Shown one piece after another: positions 53,424 to 62,213 of a stretch of 64,000 bases of DNA. A program made the position numbers and the translations under genes. The stretch's first letter is position 1, and each line of letters opens with the position of its first letter. The notes under the pieces are model-generated. The model was not told the DNA's origin. It worked only from the letters and a program-made list of their open reading frames with translations, and did not search any database. Source of the DNA: Streptomyces sp. NRRL S-244 (GTDB lineage Bacteria; Actinomycetota; Actinomycetes; Streptomycetales; Streptomycetaceae); contig NZ_JOCX01000008.1 of the NCBI RefSeq assembly GCF_000717915.1, positions 62,001 through 126,000 of the forward strand. Direction: 5' to 3'.

Positions 53424-54338
53424 TCAGTGCCTGCGCTCCTGCTTCTGCTTGCAGTCCACGCACAGCGTCGCCCGCGGGAACGCCTGCATCCTGGCCTTGC
53501 CGATGGGCCGGCCGCAGTTCTCGCAGAGCCCGTACGTGCCCGCGTCCAGCCGCTCCAGGGCCCGCTCGGTCTGTTCGAGCATCTCGCGGGCGTTCGCGGC
53601 GAGGGCCAGCTCGGACTCCCGGGTGATGTTCTTGGTGCCCGTGTCGGCCTGGTCGTCGCCGGCTCCGTCACCGGAGTCGCGCATCAGGCCCGAGATGGCC
53701 TCGTCGGAGGCCTGGAGCTCGTCGCGCAGCCGCAGCACCTCGCTCTGGAGCTCGGCACGGGCCTCGGCCACCTCCGCCGGGGTCCAGGGGTCCTCGCCGG
53801 GCCGTACGGCCAGCTCGCCCGGCGCCAGGGCCGCTGCTGCGGTGGCCCTGGCCTTCGGCAGACCGCTGGTGGCGGCCGCAGCCGTCTTCCTGGCCGTGCC
53901 GGTGCTCTTCTTGGCAACCACTTTCCGGGCTCCCGTCTGTTGCGCGGCCTGCGCCGCCCCCTCGGCCCCGGCCGCCTTGGCCGTGGCCTTCCTCGCGGTC
54001 GTCTTCCCGACGCCGGTCGCCTTCTCGGTGGCCGCCTTCGCCGCGGCCGTCGTGTTCACGGCCGAGGCCTTCTTGGCCGAGGTCTTCCCGGCGGCGGTCT
54101 TCCCGGCCACCGCCTTCTTGGCGGGCGCCTTCTTGGCCGCCGATTTGGCCGGCGCCTTGGCCGCCGTCTTGGCCGGCGCCTTGGTCGCCGTCTTGGCCGT
54201 GGAGTTCAGAGCCGTCTTCTTCCCGGCAGCGGTCGTCTTCTTCCGGGCCGGAGCCGGGTCCTCGGCCGCCGCAGCCTTCCCGGCGGCCTTTCCGACAGCC
54301 TTCTCGGCAGTTCTCCCGGCGGTCTTCTTCGCCACCAT
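53424..54338 (-). CDS. TraR/DksA-family zinc-finger protein with Ala/Lys-rich N-terminal tail
   Basis: 304 aa. Residues 1-165 are an Ala/Lys/Thr-rich, strongly basic region with histone-H1-like repeats such as AKTAAKAPAKSAAKKAPAKKA. Residues 175-304 form the DksA-like part: a coiled coil (AELQSEVLRLRDELQASDEAISGL) and the four-Cys finger CENCGRPI and CVDCKQ. Short TraR/DksA relatives bind RNA polymerase. The tail suggests DNA binding too, by inference. The ATG at 54338 follows AAGGGG. It lies between lspA and ileS. Confidence 0.88.
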   Translation of the reverse strand: MVAKKTAGRTAEKAVGKAAGKAAAAEDPAPARKKTTAAGKKTALNSTAKTATKAPAKTAAKAPAKSAAKKAPAKKAVAGKTAAGKTSAKKASAVNTTAAAKAATEKATGVGKTTARKATAKAAGAEGAAQAAQQTGARKVVAKKSTGTARKTAAAATSGLPKARATAAAALAPGELAVRPGEDPWTPAEVAEARAELQSEVLRLRDELQASDEAISGLMRDSGDGAGDDQADTGTKNITRESELALAANAREMLEQTERALERLDAGTYGLCENCGRPIGKARMQAFPRATLCVDCKQKQERRH

Positions 54339-54612
54339 GGCCGCGGCCCCTTCACATACTGTGATCTTGCTCGCGAATCGTGCCGGAACGATAAATCGAC
54401 TCCGGCCTCGCGGCAACGGGGCACGCGTCCATCGATGCCAACCTGCATCCGTTGTGCCCAGCAGGGAGCCCGGTAATCCGCCACTCCCGTCACACCCGAG
54501 TCCGGACCGGCCCATCGGCCCATTCGGGTCACGCCGCCACCCTCCCGGCCCCGCCCCCCGAGCCCGCCCCCGAGCCCGGCCGAAACCCCTGCCCCGACCC
54601 CCCGTAAACCGG
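54339..54612. other. GC-rich intergenic stretch, no gene seen
   Basis: Between the TraR/DksA-type gene and the ileS promoter. It is C-rich on the plus strand, with no supported open frame, hairpin or repeat. It should hold the promoter of the minus-strand gene. Confidence 0.6.
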
Positions 54613-54642
54613 TCTGCCGAGCGCGCCCCCGCCCCGTACACT
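54613..54642 (+). promoter_or_regulatory. Promoter of the ileS leader
   Basis: TCTGCC (54613-54618) and TACACT (54637-54642) are spaced 18 bp. The predicted start is near 54650, just before the conserved leader. Confidence 0.5.
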
Positions 54643-54655
54643 GGGCCCAGCGAAA

Positions 54656-54943
54656 GGCATGGACGGGGACGAGTAGCGTCGGACGCAGCCATGAGCGACC
54701 CGGGGACGGTGAGAGCCCGGGGGCGAGCGCGATGCGAAGGATCACCCCTGAGCCGCCGGAAGAAAGCCCGCACGGATTCCCGTGGGGCCAGTAGAACCGG
54801 CTTCGCACCCCAATGAGGGGGCCACCGGATCCGTCCGGTGGCCAAGGAGGGTGGTACCGCGGGAGCAGCGCGTCCTTGAAACGAGGGCGGCTCTCGTCCC
54901 TCCGGACGGAAGTGACACCCCGCCGGAGGAAGAGTTCAGCCTC
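54656..54943 (+). promoter_or_regulatory. T-box riboswitch of ileS (translational type)
   Basis: The invariant T-box AGGGTGGTACCGCGG is at 54848-54862; its TGGT bulge (54852-54855) pairs with the tRNA acceptor end. GGAGGG (54846-54851) can pair with CCCTCC (54898-54903) to form the antisequestrator. In the alternative state CCTCCGG (54899-54905) pairs with CCGGAGG (54923-54929), which hides the ribosome site. The two pairings exclude each other. A candidate Ile specifier ATC is at 54741-54743. Uncharged tRNA-Ile would free the site. Translational ileS T-boxes with an ultrashort stem I are known from actinobacteria. Confidence 0.92.
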
Positions 54944-57900
54944 ATGACCACACCGCCGCAGTACCGCCCGGTACCCGCCCAGGTCGACCTGCCCGCCCTC
55001 GAGCACGCCGTTCTCGACTTCTGGCGCGAGAGCAAGACCTTCGCCAAGACCCTGGAGCAGTCCGAGGGCCGCCCCGAGTGGGTCTTCTACGAGGGCCCGC
55101 CCACCGCCAACGGCATGCCCGGCGCGCACCACATCGAGGCCCGCGTCTTCAAGGACGTCTTCCCCCGGTTCCGCACCATGCGCGGCTACCACGTGGCCCG
55201 CAAGGCCGGCTGGGACTGCCACGGCCTGCCCGTCGAGCTCGCCGTCGAGAAGGAGCTCGGCTTCAACGGCAAGCAGGACATCGAGGCGTACGGCATCGCC
55301 GAGTTCAACGCCAAGTGCCGCGAGTCCGTGACCCGCCACACCGACGCGTTCGCCGACCTCACGACCCGGATGGGCTACTGGGTCGACCTGGACGACGCGT
55401 ACCGGACCATGGACCCCGAGTACGTCGAGTCCGTGTGGTGGTCGCTGAAGGAGATCTTCAACAAGGGCCTGCTCACCCAGGACCACCGCGTCGCCCCCTG
55501 GTGCCCGCGCTGCGGCACCGGCCTCTCCGACCACGAGCTGGCCCAGGGCTACGAGACGGTCGTCGACCCCTCCGTCTACGTCCGCTTCCCGCTCACCTCC
55601 GGCCCGCTGGCCGGCGAGGCCGCGCTGCTGGTCTGGACGACGACCCCCTGGACCCTGGTGTCCAACACCGCGGTCGCCGCGCACCCCGAGGTCACCTACG
55701 TGGTCGCCACGAACGGTGAGGAGAAGCTGGTCGTCGCCCAGCCGCTGCTGGAGAAGTCCCTGGGCGAGGGCTGGGAGGCCACCGGCCAGAGCTTCACGGG
55801 CAAGGAGATGGAGCGCTGGACGTACGAGCGTCCGTTCTCCCTCGTGGAGTTCCCGGCTCCGGCCCACTACGTCGTGAACGCCGAGTACGTCACGACCGAG
55901 GACGGCACCGGTCTGGTCCACCAGTCCCCCGCCTTCGGCGCCGACGACCTCGCGGTCTGCCGCGCGTACGGCCTGCCCGTCGTGAACCCGGTCCGCCCCG
56001 ACGGCACCTTCGAGGAGGAGGTCCCGCTGGTCGGCGGCGTCTTCTTCAAGAAGGCCGACGAGAAGCTGACCGCCGACCTCGACGCGCGCGGCCTGCTCTT
56101 CAAGCACATCGCCTATGAGCACAGCTACCCGCACTGCTGGCGCTGCCACACGGCCCTGCTCTACTACGCGCAGCCGTCCTGGTACATCCGCACCACCGCC
56201 GTCAAGGACGCGATGCTGCGGGAGAACGAGAAGACGAACTGGTTCCCGGACTCGGTCAAGCAGGGCCGCTTCGGCGACTGGCTGAACAACAACATCGACT
56301 GGGCGCTCTCCCGCAACCGCTACTGGGGCACCCCGCTGCCGATCTGGCGCTGCGAGGAGAACCACCTCACCTGCGTCGGCTCCCGCGCCGAGCTGGGCGA
56401 GCTGTCCGGGCAGGACCTCTCCGCCCTGGACCCGCACCGCCCGTACATCGACGACGTCACCTTCACCTGCACCGCCGACGGCTGCTCGCTGGAGGCCGTC
56501 CGGGTGCCGGAGGTCATCGACGCCTGGTACGACTCGGGCTCGATGCCGTTCGCGCAGTGGGGATACCCGCACAAGAACAAGGAGATCTTCGAGAAGCGCT
56601 ACCCGGCGCAGTTCATCTCGGAGGCCATCGACCAGACGCGCGGGTGGTTCTACACGCTGATGGCGGTCGGCACCCTCGTCTTCGACAAGTCCTCCTACGA
56701 GAACGTGGTCTGCCTGGGCCACATCCTCGCCGAGGACGGCCGCAAGATGTCCAAGCACCTGGGCAACACCCTCGAGCCGATCCAGCTCATGGACCAGCAC
56801 GGCGCGGACGCGGTGCGCTGGTTCATGGCGGCCGGCGGCTCCCCGTGGGCGGCCCGCCGCGTGGGCCACGGCACGATCCAGGAGGTGGTCCGCAAGACCC
56901 TCCTCACGTACTGGAACACGGTCGCCTTCCAGGCGCTGTACGCCCGTACGTCGAACTGGGCCCCGTCGGCGGCCGACCCGGCCCCGGCGGACCGCACGGT
57001 CCTGGACCGCTGGCTCCTCTCGGAACTCCACACCCTCACGTCCGAGGTCACGGAGGCGATGGAGTCGTACGACACCCAGCGCGCCGGCAAGCTGCTCTCC
57101 TCCTTCGTGGACGACCTGTCCAACTGGTACGTGCGCCGCTCGCGCCGCCGCTTCTGGCAGGGCGACGCCTCGGCGCTGCGCACCCTGCACGACGTGGTCG
57201 AGACCGTGACCCGCCTCCTGGCCCCCCTCACCCCCTTCATCACGGAGCGGGTCTGGCAGGACATGATCGTCCCGGTCACCCCGGACGCGCCGGAGTCGGT
57301 CCACCTGTCCACGTGGCCGACGGCGGACACCTCGGCGATCGACCCGACCCTCTCCCAGCAGATGCTGCTGGTCCGCCGCCTGGTGGAGCTGGGCCGGGCC
57401 ACGCGTGCCGAGTCGGGCGTCAAGACCCGCCAGCCGCTGTCCCGGGCCCTGGTCGGCGCGGTGGGCTTCGACGCCCTGTCCCCCGAGCTCCAGGCCCAGA
57501 TCACGGAGGAGCTGAACGTCTCCTCGCTGGCCTCCCTGTCGGAGGTCGGCGGCTCGCTGGTCGACACCACGGCGAAGGCGAACTTCCGGGCGCTGGGCAA
57601 GCGCTTCGGCAAGGGCGTCCAGGACGTGGCGAAGGCGGTGGCCGCGGCCGACGCGGCGGCGCTGTCCCTGGCCCTGCGCTCGGGCGGGGCCGTGGTGGAG
57701 GTGAACGGCGAGTCGATCACCCTCACCCCGGAGGAGGTCATCATCACGGAGACCCCGCGTGAGGGCTGGTCGGTGGCGTCCGACTCCGGCGCGACGGTCG
57801 CCCTGGACCTGGAGATCACCCCGGAGCTGCGGCTGGCGGGCCTGGCGCGTGACGCGATCCGCCTGATCCAGGAGGCCCGGAAGAACTCCGGCCTGGACGT

Positions 57901-58090
57901 CGCGGACCGGATCGCCCTGCGCTGGTCCTCGTCGGACCCGGAGGTCGTGACGGCCCTGACGGACCACGCGGCGCTGATCGCGGACGAGGTCCTGTCGACG
58001 GACTACGCGTCCGGCGACGCGGACGCCGCGTACGGCGAGCCGTTCACGGACGAGTCCCTCGGCCTGACGTTCCGCCTCCGCAAGGCGTAG
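54944..58090 (+). CDS. ileS: Isoleucyl-tRNA synthetase
   Basis: A class I synthetase of 1,048 aa, of the longer eukaryote-like type. The HIGH-type motif is GPPTANGMPGAHH (51-63), the editing (CP1) domain has LLVWTTTPWTLVSNTAVAAHPE, and KMSKH starts at K601. CPRCG (about 187-190) may bind Zn. The anticodon-binding domain has LSNWYVRRSRRRFWQ. The ATG at 54944 lies 13 nt behind GGAGGA, the site masked by the T-box. Such long-type IleRS can be mupirocin-insensitive; this is family knowledge, not tested here. Confidence 0.97.
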   Translation: MTTPPQYRPVPAQVDLPALEHAVLDFWRESKTFAKTLEQSEGRPEWVFYEGPPTANGMPGAHHIEARVFKDVFPRFRTMRGYHVARKAGWDCHGLPVELAVEKELGFNGKQDIEAYGIAEFNAKCRESVTRHTDAFADLTTRMGYWVDLDDAYRTMDPEYVESVWWSLKEIFNKGLLTQDHRVAPWCPRCGTGLSDHELAQGYETVVDPSVYVRFPLTSGPLAGEAALLVWTTTPWTLVSNTAVAAHPEVTYVVATNGEEKLVVAQPLLEKSLGEGWEATGQSFTGKEMERWTYERPFSLVEFPAPAHYVVNAEYVTTEDGTGLVHQSPAFGADDLAVCRAYGLPVVNPVRPDGTFEEEVPLVGGVFFKKADEKLTADLDARGLLFKHIAYEHSYPHCWRCHTALLYYAQPSWYIRTTAVKDAMLRENEKTNWFPDSVKQGRFGDWLNNNIDWALSRNRYWGTPLPIWRCEENHLTCVGSRAELGELSGQDLSALDPHRPYIDDVTFTCTADGCSLEAVRVPEVIDAWYDSGSMPFAQWGYPHKNKEIFEKRYPAQFISEAIDQTRGWFYTLMAVGTLVFDKSSYENVVCLGHILAEDGRKMSKHLGNTLEPIQLMDQHGADAVRWFMAAGGSPWAARRVGHGTIQEVVRKTLLTYWNTVAFQALYARTSNWAPSAADPAPADRTVLDRWLLSELHTLTSEVTEAMESYDTQRAGKLLSSFVDDLSNWYVRRSRRRFWQGDASALRTLHDVVETVTRLLAPLTPFITERVWQDMIVPVTPDAPESVHLSTWPTADTSAIDPTLSQQMLLVRRLVELGRATRAESGVKTRQPLSRALVGAVGFDALSPELQAQITEELNVSSLASLSEVGGSLVDTTAKANFRALGKRFGKGVQDVAKAVAAADAAALSLALRSGGAVVEVNGESITLTPEEVIITETPREGWSVASDSGATVALDLEITPELRLAGLARDAIRLIQEARKNSGLDVADRIALRWSSSDPEVVTALTDHAALIADEVLSTDYASGDADAAYGEPFTDESLGLTFRLRKA

Positions 58091-58104
58091 CCTCCCGGCC
58101 CGAG

Positions 58105-58141
58105 CGGCCCGCGCCCCCTGCCGGGGGGTGCGGGCCGTTTT
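58105..58141 (+). terminator. Terminator after ileS
   Basis: CGGCCCGC-G-CCCCC pairs with GGGGG-T-GCGGGCCG (58105-58118 and 58124-58137, one wobble), followed by TTTT. Confidence 0.92.
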
Positions 58142-58163
58142 GCTTGGCCCACGCCGCGCAGCG

Positions 58164-58203
58164 GGCCACGGCAGCCACGGCGGCCACGGCGGCCACGGCG
58201 GCC
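58164..58203. repeat. 9-bp tandem repeat between two terminators
   Basis: GGCCACGGC occurs about four times in a row with one variant (AGCCACGGC). It lies between the ileS and divIVA terminators and is non-coding. Confidence 0.7.
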
Positions 58204-58213
58204 GGGTACGGAA

Positions 58214-58259
58214 ACGGGCCGGGCCCGGTGCCCCCGAAGGGGAACCGGGCCCGGCCCGT
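58214..58259 (-). terminator. Terminator after divIVA
   Basis: A 16-bp perfect stem (58214-58229 with 58244-58259) enclosing CCCCCGAAGGGG, which can extend the hairpin. In the minus direction TTTCC follows. It lies 24 bp beyond the divIVA stop. Confidence 0.9.
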
Positions 58260-58282
58260 GACTGCCGACCTACCGGCGGCGC

Positions 58283-59515
58283 CTAGTTGTCGTCCTCGTC
58301 GATCAGGAAGCCGCGCATCGGCGACGGCGTCTGCTGCATCGGCTGCGGAGCGGCCGGCCGCACCGGAGCCATCGGCTGCGTCATCGCGGGAGACATCTGC
58401 TGCTGACCACCGTACGAGGGGCCGCCCATCGGGGACGGGCCACCCATCGGCGAGGGACCGCCCATGGGGGACGGAGCGCCCATCGACGGGTTGCTCATGG
58501 AGTGGCCCATGGCTCCGGCCGGAGCCATCGACGGGGTCGGCGACGGCGGCAGCGCCGGGCCGGCCGGGTTGCGCGGCGGGGCCAGGGAGTCGTCCGCCTG
58601 GGTCTCCAGCTGGCGCAGCTGCGACTCCAGGTAGGACTTCAGGCGCGTACGGTACTCACGCTCGAAGCCCCGCAGGTCCTCGACCTTGCGCTCCAGCGTG
58701 GCGCGGGCGGACTCCAGGGAGCCCATCGCGACGCGGTGCTTCTCCTGGGCGTCCCGCTCCAGCGCGTCGGCCTTGGCGCGGGCGTCCCGCTCCAGGCCCT
58801 CGGCGCGGCTGCGCGCCTCGCCGACGATCTTGTTGGCCTCGGAGCGGGCCTCCGCGATCGCCTGGTCGGCGGTCTGCTGCGCCAGCGACAGGACGCGGGC
58901 GGCGCTGTCGCCACCGGGGCCCTGCTGCGGGAGCTGCGGCTGCTGCTGCATCTGCTGCATCTGCTGACCCATGGGCTGCATCTGCTGGCCCATCGGCTGC
59001 ATCTGCTGGCCCATGGGCTGCATCTGCTGGCCGAGCGGGTTCTGGCCGCCCATGGACTGCTGGCCCATGCCCTGCTGGCCCATCTGCTGCTGGCCACCCA
59101 TGGTGTGCATGGGGCCGCCCATCGGACCCGGGCCGCCCGGACCCTGCGGTCCGTGTCCACCGGGGCCGGCCGGAAGCTGCGGCTGGCCGCCCGGCAGCTG
59201 CGGCGGGCCCATCTGCGGCGGGCCCTGCTGCGCCGGCGGGCCGGATATGGCGGCGGGCACGGGGGCGCCGGGGCCTCCGGGGCCGCGCTGGTCCTGGGGC
59301 TCGGGCTTGCGCATGCCCTGCTGCTGCTGGTTCTGCGCGGCGGCACGCGTGGCGGCGGCCAGCTTGGCGCGCAGGTCCTCGTTCTCGCGCAGCAGGCGCG
59401 TCAGTTCGGACTCGACCTCGTCGAGGAAGGCATCGACCTCGTCCTCGTCATAGCCTTCTCGGAGGCGGACGGTCGTGAACTGCTTGTTCCGCACGTCCTC
59501 GGGAGTCAGCGGCAT
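58283..59515 (-). CDS. divIVA: Polar growth protein DivIVA
   Basis: DivIVA binds curved membrane at hyphal tips and organises the polarisome; it is essential in S. coelicolor. The 410-aa protein starts PLTPEDVRNKQFTTVRLREGYDEDEVDAFLDEVESEL, the lipid-binding domain and first coiled coil. Residues 65-200 are a Gln/Gly/Pro/Met-rich insert with QQMQPMG repeats. A long coiled coil follows (AARVLSLAQQTADQAIAEARSEANKIVGEARSRAEGL...). The C-terminus has PMGGPS repeats and ends FLIDEDDN. It is the last gene before the ileS side, transcribed from the ftsZ direction. Confidence 0.97.
   Translation of the reverse strand: MPLTPEDVRNKQFTTVRLREGYDEDEVDAFLDEVESELTRLLRENEDLRAKLAAATRAAAQNQQQQGMRKPEPQDQRGPGGPGAPVPAAISGPPAQQGPPQMGPPQLPGGQPQLPAGPGGHGPQGPGGPGPMGGPMHTMGGQQQMGQQGMGQQSMGGQNPLGQQMQPMGQQMQPMGQQMQPMGQQMQQMQQQPQLPQQGPGGDSAARVLSLAQQTADQAIAEARSEANKIVGEARSRAEGLERDARAKADALERDAQEKHRVAMGSLESARATLERKVEDLRGFEREYRTRLKSYLESQLRQLETQADDSLAPPRNPAGPALPPSPTPSMAPAGAMGHSMSNPSMGAPSPMGGPSPMGGPSPMGGPSYGGQQQMSPAMTQPMAPVRPAAPQPMQQTPSPMRGFLIDEDDN
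58968..59030. repeat. 21-bp tandem repeat inside divIVA
   Basis: Three near-identical 21-bp units (58968-58988, 58989-59009 and 59010-59030; the second differs at one base) encode the 7-residue repeat QQMQPMG in the Gln-rich linker. Copy number could vary between strains. Confidence 0.85.
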
Positions 59516-59597
59516 GTCTTCTTCACCTCTACGTAGTCGTCGGCAGTCGGCAAGACCGTATCGGGACTGTCCCCGCGCTCGCGGGGAAGCTCATCGT

Positions 59598-59894
59598 TCA
59601 CACGCTTCTCGCAGCGGTGCTCACGAAACTGATGAGGATGTAAACGATGATCATCAGAACGAAGAAGGACAGGTCGAGTGCCACGCCCCCGAGACGCAAC
59701 GGCGGAATGAAACGCCGGAGAAGCTTGAGCGGTGGATCGGTGACAGTGTAGGTGGCCTCAAGGACGACCACCATCGCCTTGCCGGGTGTCCATGAACGTG
59801 CGAACTGGAAGACGTAGTCCATCACCAGTCGGAAGATCAGCACGATAAGGAAGCACATCAGCGCGATGTAGACCACCTGCAGTGCGACGCCCAT
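59598..59894 (-). CDS. YggT family membrane protein
   Basis: 98 aa with two main hydrophobic segments (about 5-30 and 72-92) around the conserved RLVMDYVFQFARSWTPG and VTDPPLKLLRRFIPPLRLGGVALDLSFF. It is found next to sepF and divIVA in most Gram-positives. It has been linked to osmotic tolerance and division, but no defined activity is known. It lies between sepF and divIVA on the same strand. Confidence 0.92.
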   Translation of the reverse strand: MGVALQVVYIALMCFLIVLIFRLVMDYVFQFARSWTPGKAMVVVLEATYTVTDPPLKLLRRFIPPLRLGGVALDLSFFVLMIIVYILISFVSTAARSV

Positions 59895-59954
59895 CCCGCG
59901 CTTCCCTCTCCCCTGCTCTCGCTCTGTCCCCGGCCCCGTGTCTGACGGATCGGT

Positions 59955-60563
59955 CTAGCTTTGGTTGAAGAACCCGCCCTCCGCGATGCGGGCCTTGTCC
60001 TCCGCCGTGACATCGACGTTAGCAGGCGACAGCAGGAACACCTTCTGTGTCACGCGTTCAATGCTGCCGTGCAGGCCGAAGACGAGGCCGGCGGCAAAGT
60101 CGACAAGTCGCTTCGCATCCGTGTCGTCCATCTCCGTGAGGTTCATGATCACCGGAGTGCCCTCACGGAAGTGTTCCCCGATGGTACGGGCCTCGTTGTA
60201 GGTCCGGGGGTGCAGCGTCGTGATGCGGTACGGCTCCCGCTCGGAGACGACCTTGGGCATGATCACGGGGGCGTTCTTCTCCAGGTTCGAGCGTTCAGGT
60301 GTGATGGATGCCACGGGGGCAATTCGCGCAGGACGTCCGTTTTCCACCGGCAATGGGATGGGTTCCCGTTGCGCCGGAGGCTGGGTAACTCGTACCGGTT
60401 CGTCCGTTACGGGCGGTTGGTGCACGGCCTGCTGGCGCCGGCGGTCCCGCTCCGGTTCCGGCTCGGGCTCGAATTCGTCGTCGGGGTCGTACCCCGGGTT
60501 GTCGTACCGGTCGTCCTCCACGAGGCCGAGGTAGACCGCCATCTTGCGCATCGCGCCGGCCAT
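59955..60563 (-). CDS. sepF: Cell division protein SepF
   Basis: SepF tethers FtsZ to the membrane. The 202-aa protein has an N-terminal amphipathic segment ([21 protein letters not shown]), an acidic and Gln/Pro-rich linker, and the C-terminal SepF fold from about 115: [69 protein letters not shown]. The ATG at 60563 follows GCGGAGGA with 8 nt. In order on the strand it follows ftsZ, pgeF and yggS. Confidence 0.95.
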   Translation of the reverse strand: MAGAMRKMAVYLGLVEDDRYDNPGYDPDDEFEPEPEPERDRRRQQAVHQPPVTDEPVRVTQPPAQREPIPLPVENGRPARIAPVASITPERSNLEKNAPVIMPKVVSEREPYRITTLHPRTYNEARTIGEHFREGTPVIMNLTEMDDTDAKRLVDFAAGLVFGLHGSIERVTQKVFLLSPANVDVTAEDKARIAEGGFFNQS

Positions 60564-60714
60564 TCTCTGAATCCTCCGCTCTGTGGTGGATCGCCCTGTC
60601 GCAGGTGTGTCGCTGTGTCACCAAAGTCACCAACTGCCCGCGATCCACGTGGTCTGTCCGCCCGTCAGCGGGAATGACCATATTTTCTGCTGTGGTCCGA
60701 CTTTCTTCGCGACG

Positions 60715-61434
60715 TTACCCGAGCCGGGGTCTCGCGCCGAGTACCGCAGTGCCGACGCGTACATGTGTCGCACCGGCCGCAACGGCCTGTTCCAGGTCTG
60801 CGCTCATCCCGGCCGACACCATCGTGGCAGTCGGATGGTCCGCGCGCAGGCGGGATGACAATTCCACCAGCCGCTCGAAAGCGGCCTGTTCGCGTCCCGC
60901 GTAGGCCCCGGCGAGCGGAGCGACGGTCATCAGACCGTCGAGCCGCAGTCCCGGCGCCCCGGCCACGAGGCCGGCCAGTTCGGCCAGCTGCTCCGGAGCG
61001 GCGCCGCCCCGGGTGCCGCGCTCCCCCGACTCCGCGTCGAGGGCGATCTGTACGAGGCAGCCGAGTTCGCGCCCGGCCCCCTGCGCGGCCGCCGAGAGCA
61101 CCGTGACGAGCTTCGGCCGGTCGACGGACTGAACGACATGCGCGTATCCCGCCACGGAACGGACTTTGTTCGTCTGCAACTGGCCCACGAAGTGCCAGGT
61201 GAGCGGCAGATCCGCGCAGGCCGCGGCCTTGGGGGCGGCGTCCTGGTCACGATTCTCCGCCACATGGCGGACCCCGAGGTCCGCCAGCAGTCGTACGTCA
61301 CTCGCGGGGTAGGTCTTGGTGACGACGATGAGCGTCACCTCGTCCCGTCCCCGCCCCGCGGCCGCGCAGGCGGACGAGATACGTTCCTCCACCCGCGCGA
61401 GGTTCTCCGCGAGCTCCGACTTACGGTCCGTCAT
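60715..61434 (-). CDS. YggS-family PLP homeostasis protein
   Basis: A 239-aa single-domain PLP carrier of the PLPBP/YggS family. The PLP lysine is K40 in LIVVTKTYPASD. HVAENRDQDAAPKA and WHFVGQLQTNKVRS are signatures, and the phosphate site is MVSAGMSADLEQAVAAGATHVRVGTAVLG. Members regulate vitamin B6 and amino-acid pools. The ATG shares a base with the pgeF stop (TGATG). Confidence 0.94.
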   Translation of the reverse strand: MTDRKSELAENLARVEERISSACAAAGRGRDEVTLIVVTKTYPASDVRLLADLGVRHVAENRDQDAAPKAAACADLPLTWHFVGQLQTNKVRSVAGYAHVVQSVDRPKLVTVLSAAAQGAGRELGCLVQIALDAESGERGTRGGAAPEQLAELAGLVAGAPGLRLDGLMTVAPLAGAYAGREQAAFERLVELSSRLRADHPTATMVSAGMSADLEQAVAAGATHVRVGTAVLGARPRLG

Positions 61435-62213
61435 CAGTCTTTTCCTACCGGGGGTCCGGGGGTCGCCCCCCGGGAAGACACGGTGTCCAGCCAGACATAT
61501 CCGGCAAGCCGCCCGGTCACCCGGTCACGGCGGTACGAGAAGTGGTCTCGCGACTCCAGTGTGCAGAACGCCGAGCGGTGCAGGTTCACCACCCCCGCCT
61601 CCGCGAGCTGGGCGTGCACCCCGGCGACCACGTCGACGGACGGGGTCCCCCAACTCGTCTCGCCGTAGGCGGCCGGTACCACCTCGGCGACCGCGGCCCG
61701 CATCTCGGCCGGCACTTCGTAGCAGCGCCCGCAGACCGCCGGGCCGGTACGGGCGACGATCCGCCCGGGCTCGGCCCCGAGGGAGACCATCGCCTCCACG
61801 GCGGCGGGCACCACTCCGGCGACCAGTCCGGGCCGCCCCGCGTGGGCCGCGCCCGCGACCCCCGCGACGGGGTCGGCCAGCAGGACCGGGGTGCAGTCCG
61901 CGGTGAGCACCGCGAGGGCGAGCCCCCGACGTGCGGTCACCACCGCGTCCACCGCCGGGATGTCGGCGCCGGCGCCCCAGGGACCGGAGACCACCGCCAC
62001 GTCACGGCCGTGCACCTGGTTCATCCAGACCACCTGGTCCGGCTCGATGCCCAGGGCCACGGCGGCGGCCGCCCGGTTCGCGAGAACGGCGGTGGGGTCG
62101 TCTCCGACCGCGCCGCCGAGATTGAGCTCCTCGTACGGAACGGCGCTCACCCCGCCCCACCGGTCGGTGAAGGCGAAGTGGGCGCCGCTCTCGTCGTACT
62201 GGTCCAGCGTCAC
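61434..62213 (-). CDS. pgeF: PgeF/YfiH family protein (peptidoglycan editing factor / purine nucleoside phosphorylase-like)
   Basis: 259 aa from a GTG overlapping the ftsZ stop. The metal-site residues of the family appear as H in [11 protein letters not shown] in [11 protein letters not shown], and H in [12 protein letters not shown]; the canonical HAGWRG is HAGRPG here, as I recall for many actinobacteria. Family members were long called laccases; later work found adenosine/purine nucleoside activity and removal of misplaced serine in peptidoglycan precursors. Its place behind ftsZ fits a cell-wall role. Confidence 0.9.
   Translation of the reverse strand: MTLDQYDESGAHFAFTDRWGGVSAVPYEELNLGGAVGDDPTAVLANRAAAAVALGIEPDQVVWMNQVHGRDVAVVSGPWGAGADIPAVDAVVTARRGLALAVLTADCTPVLLADPVAGVAGAAHAGRPGLVAGVVPAAVEAMVSLGAEPGRIVARTGPAVCGRCYEVPAEMRAAVAEVVPAAYGETSWGTPSVDVVAGVHAQLAEAGVVNLHRSAFCTLESRDHFSYRRDRVTGRLAGYVWLDTVSSRGATPGPPVGKD

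Noticed and set aside
54206..57967. 1,253-codon minus-strand open frame opposite ileS
   Set aside because: It is antisense to ileS and its T-box; there is no ribosome site or domain.
58968..59030. Regular repeats in divIVA as a CRISPR array
   Set aside because: The units are contiguous without spacers and encode the QQMQPMG repeat of the protein.
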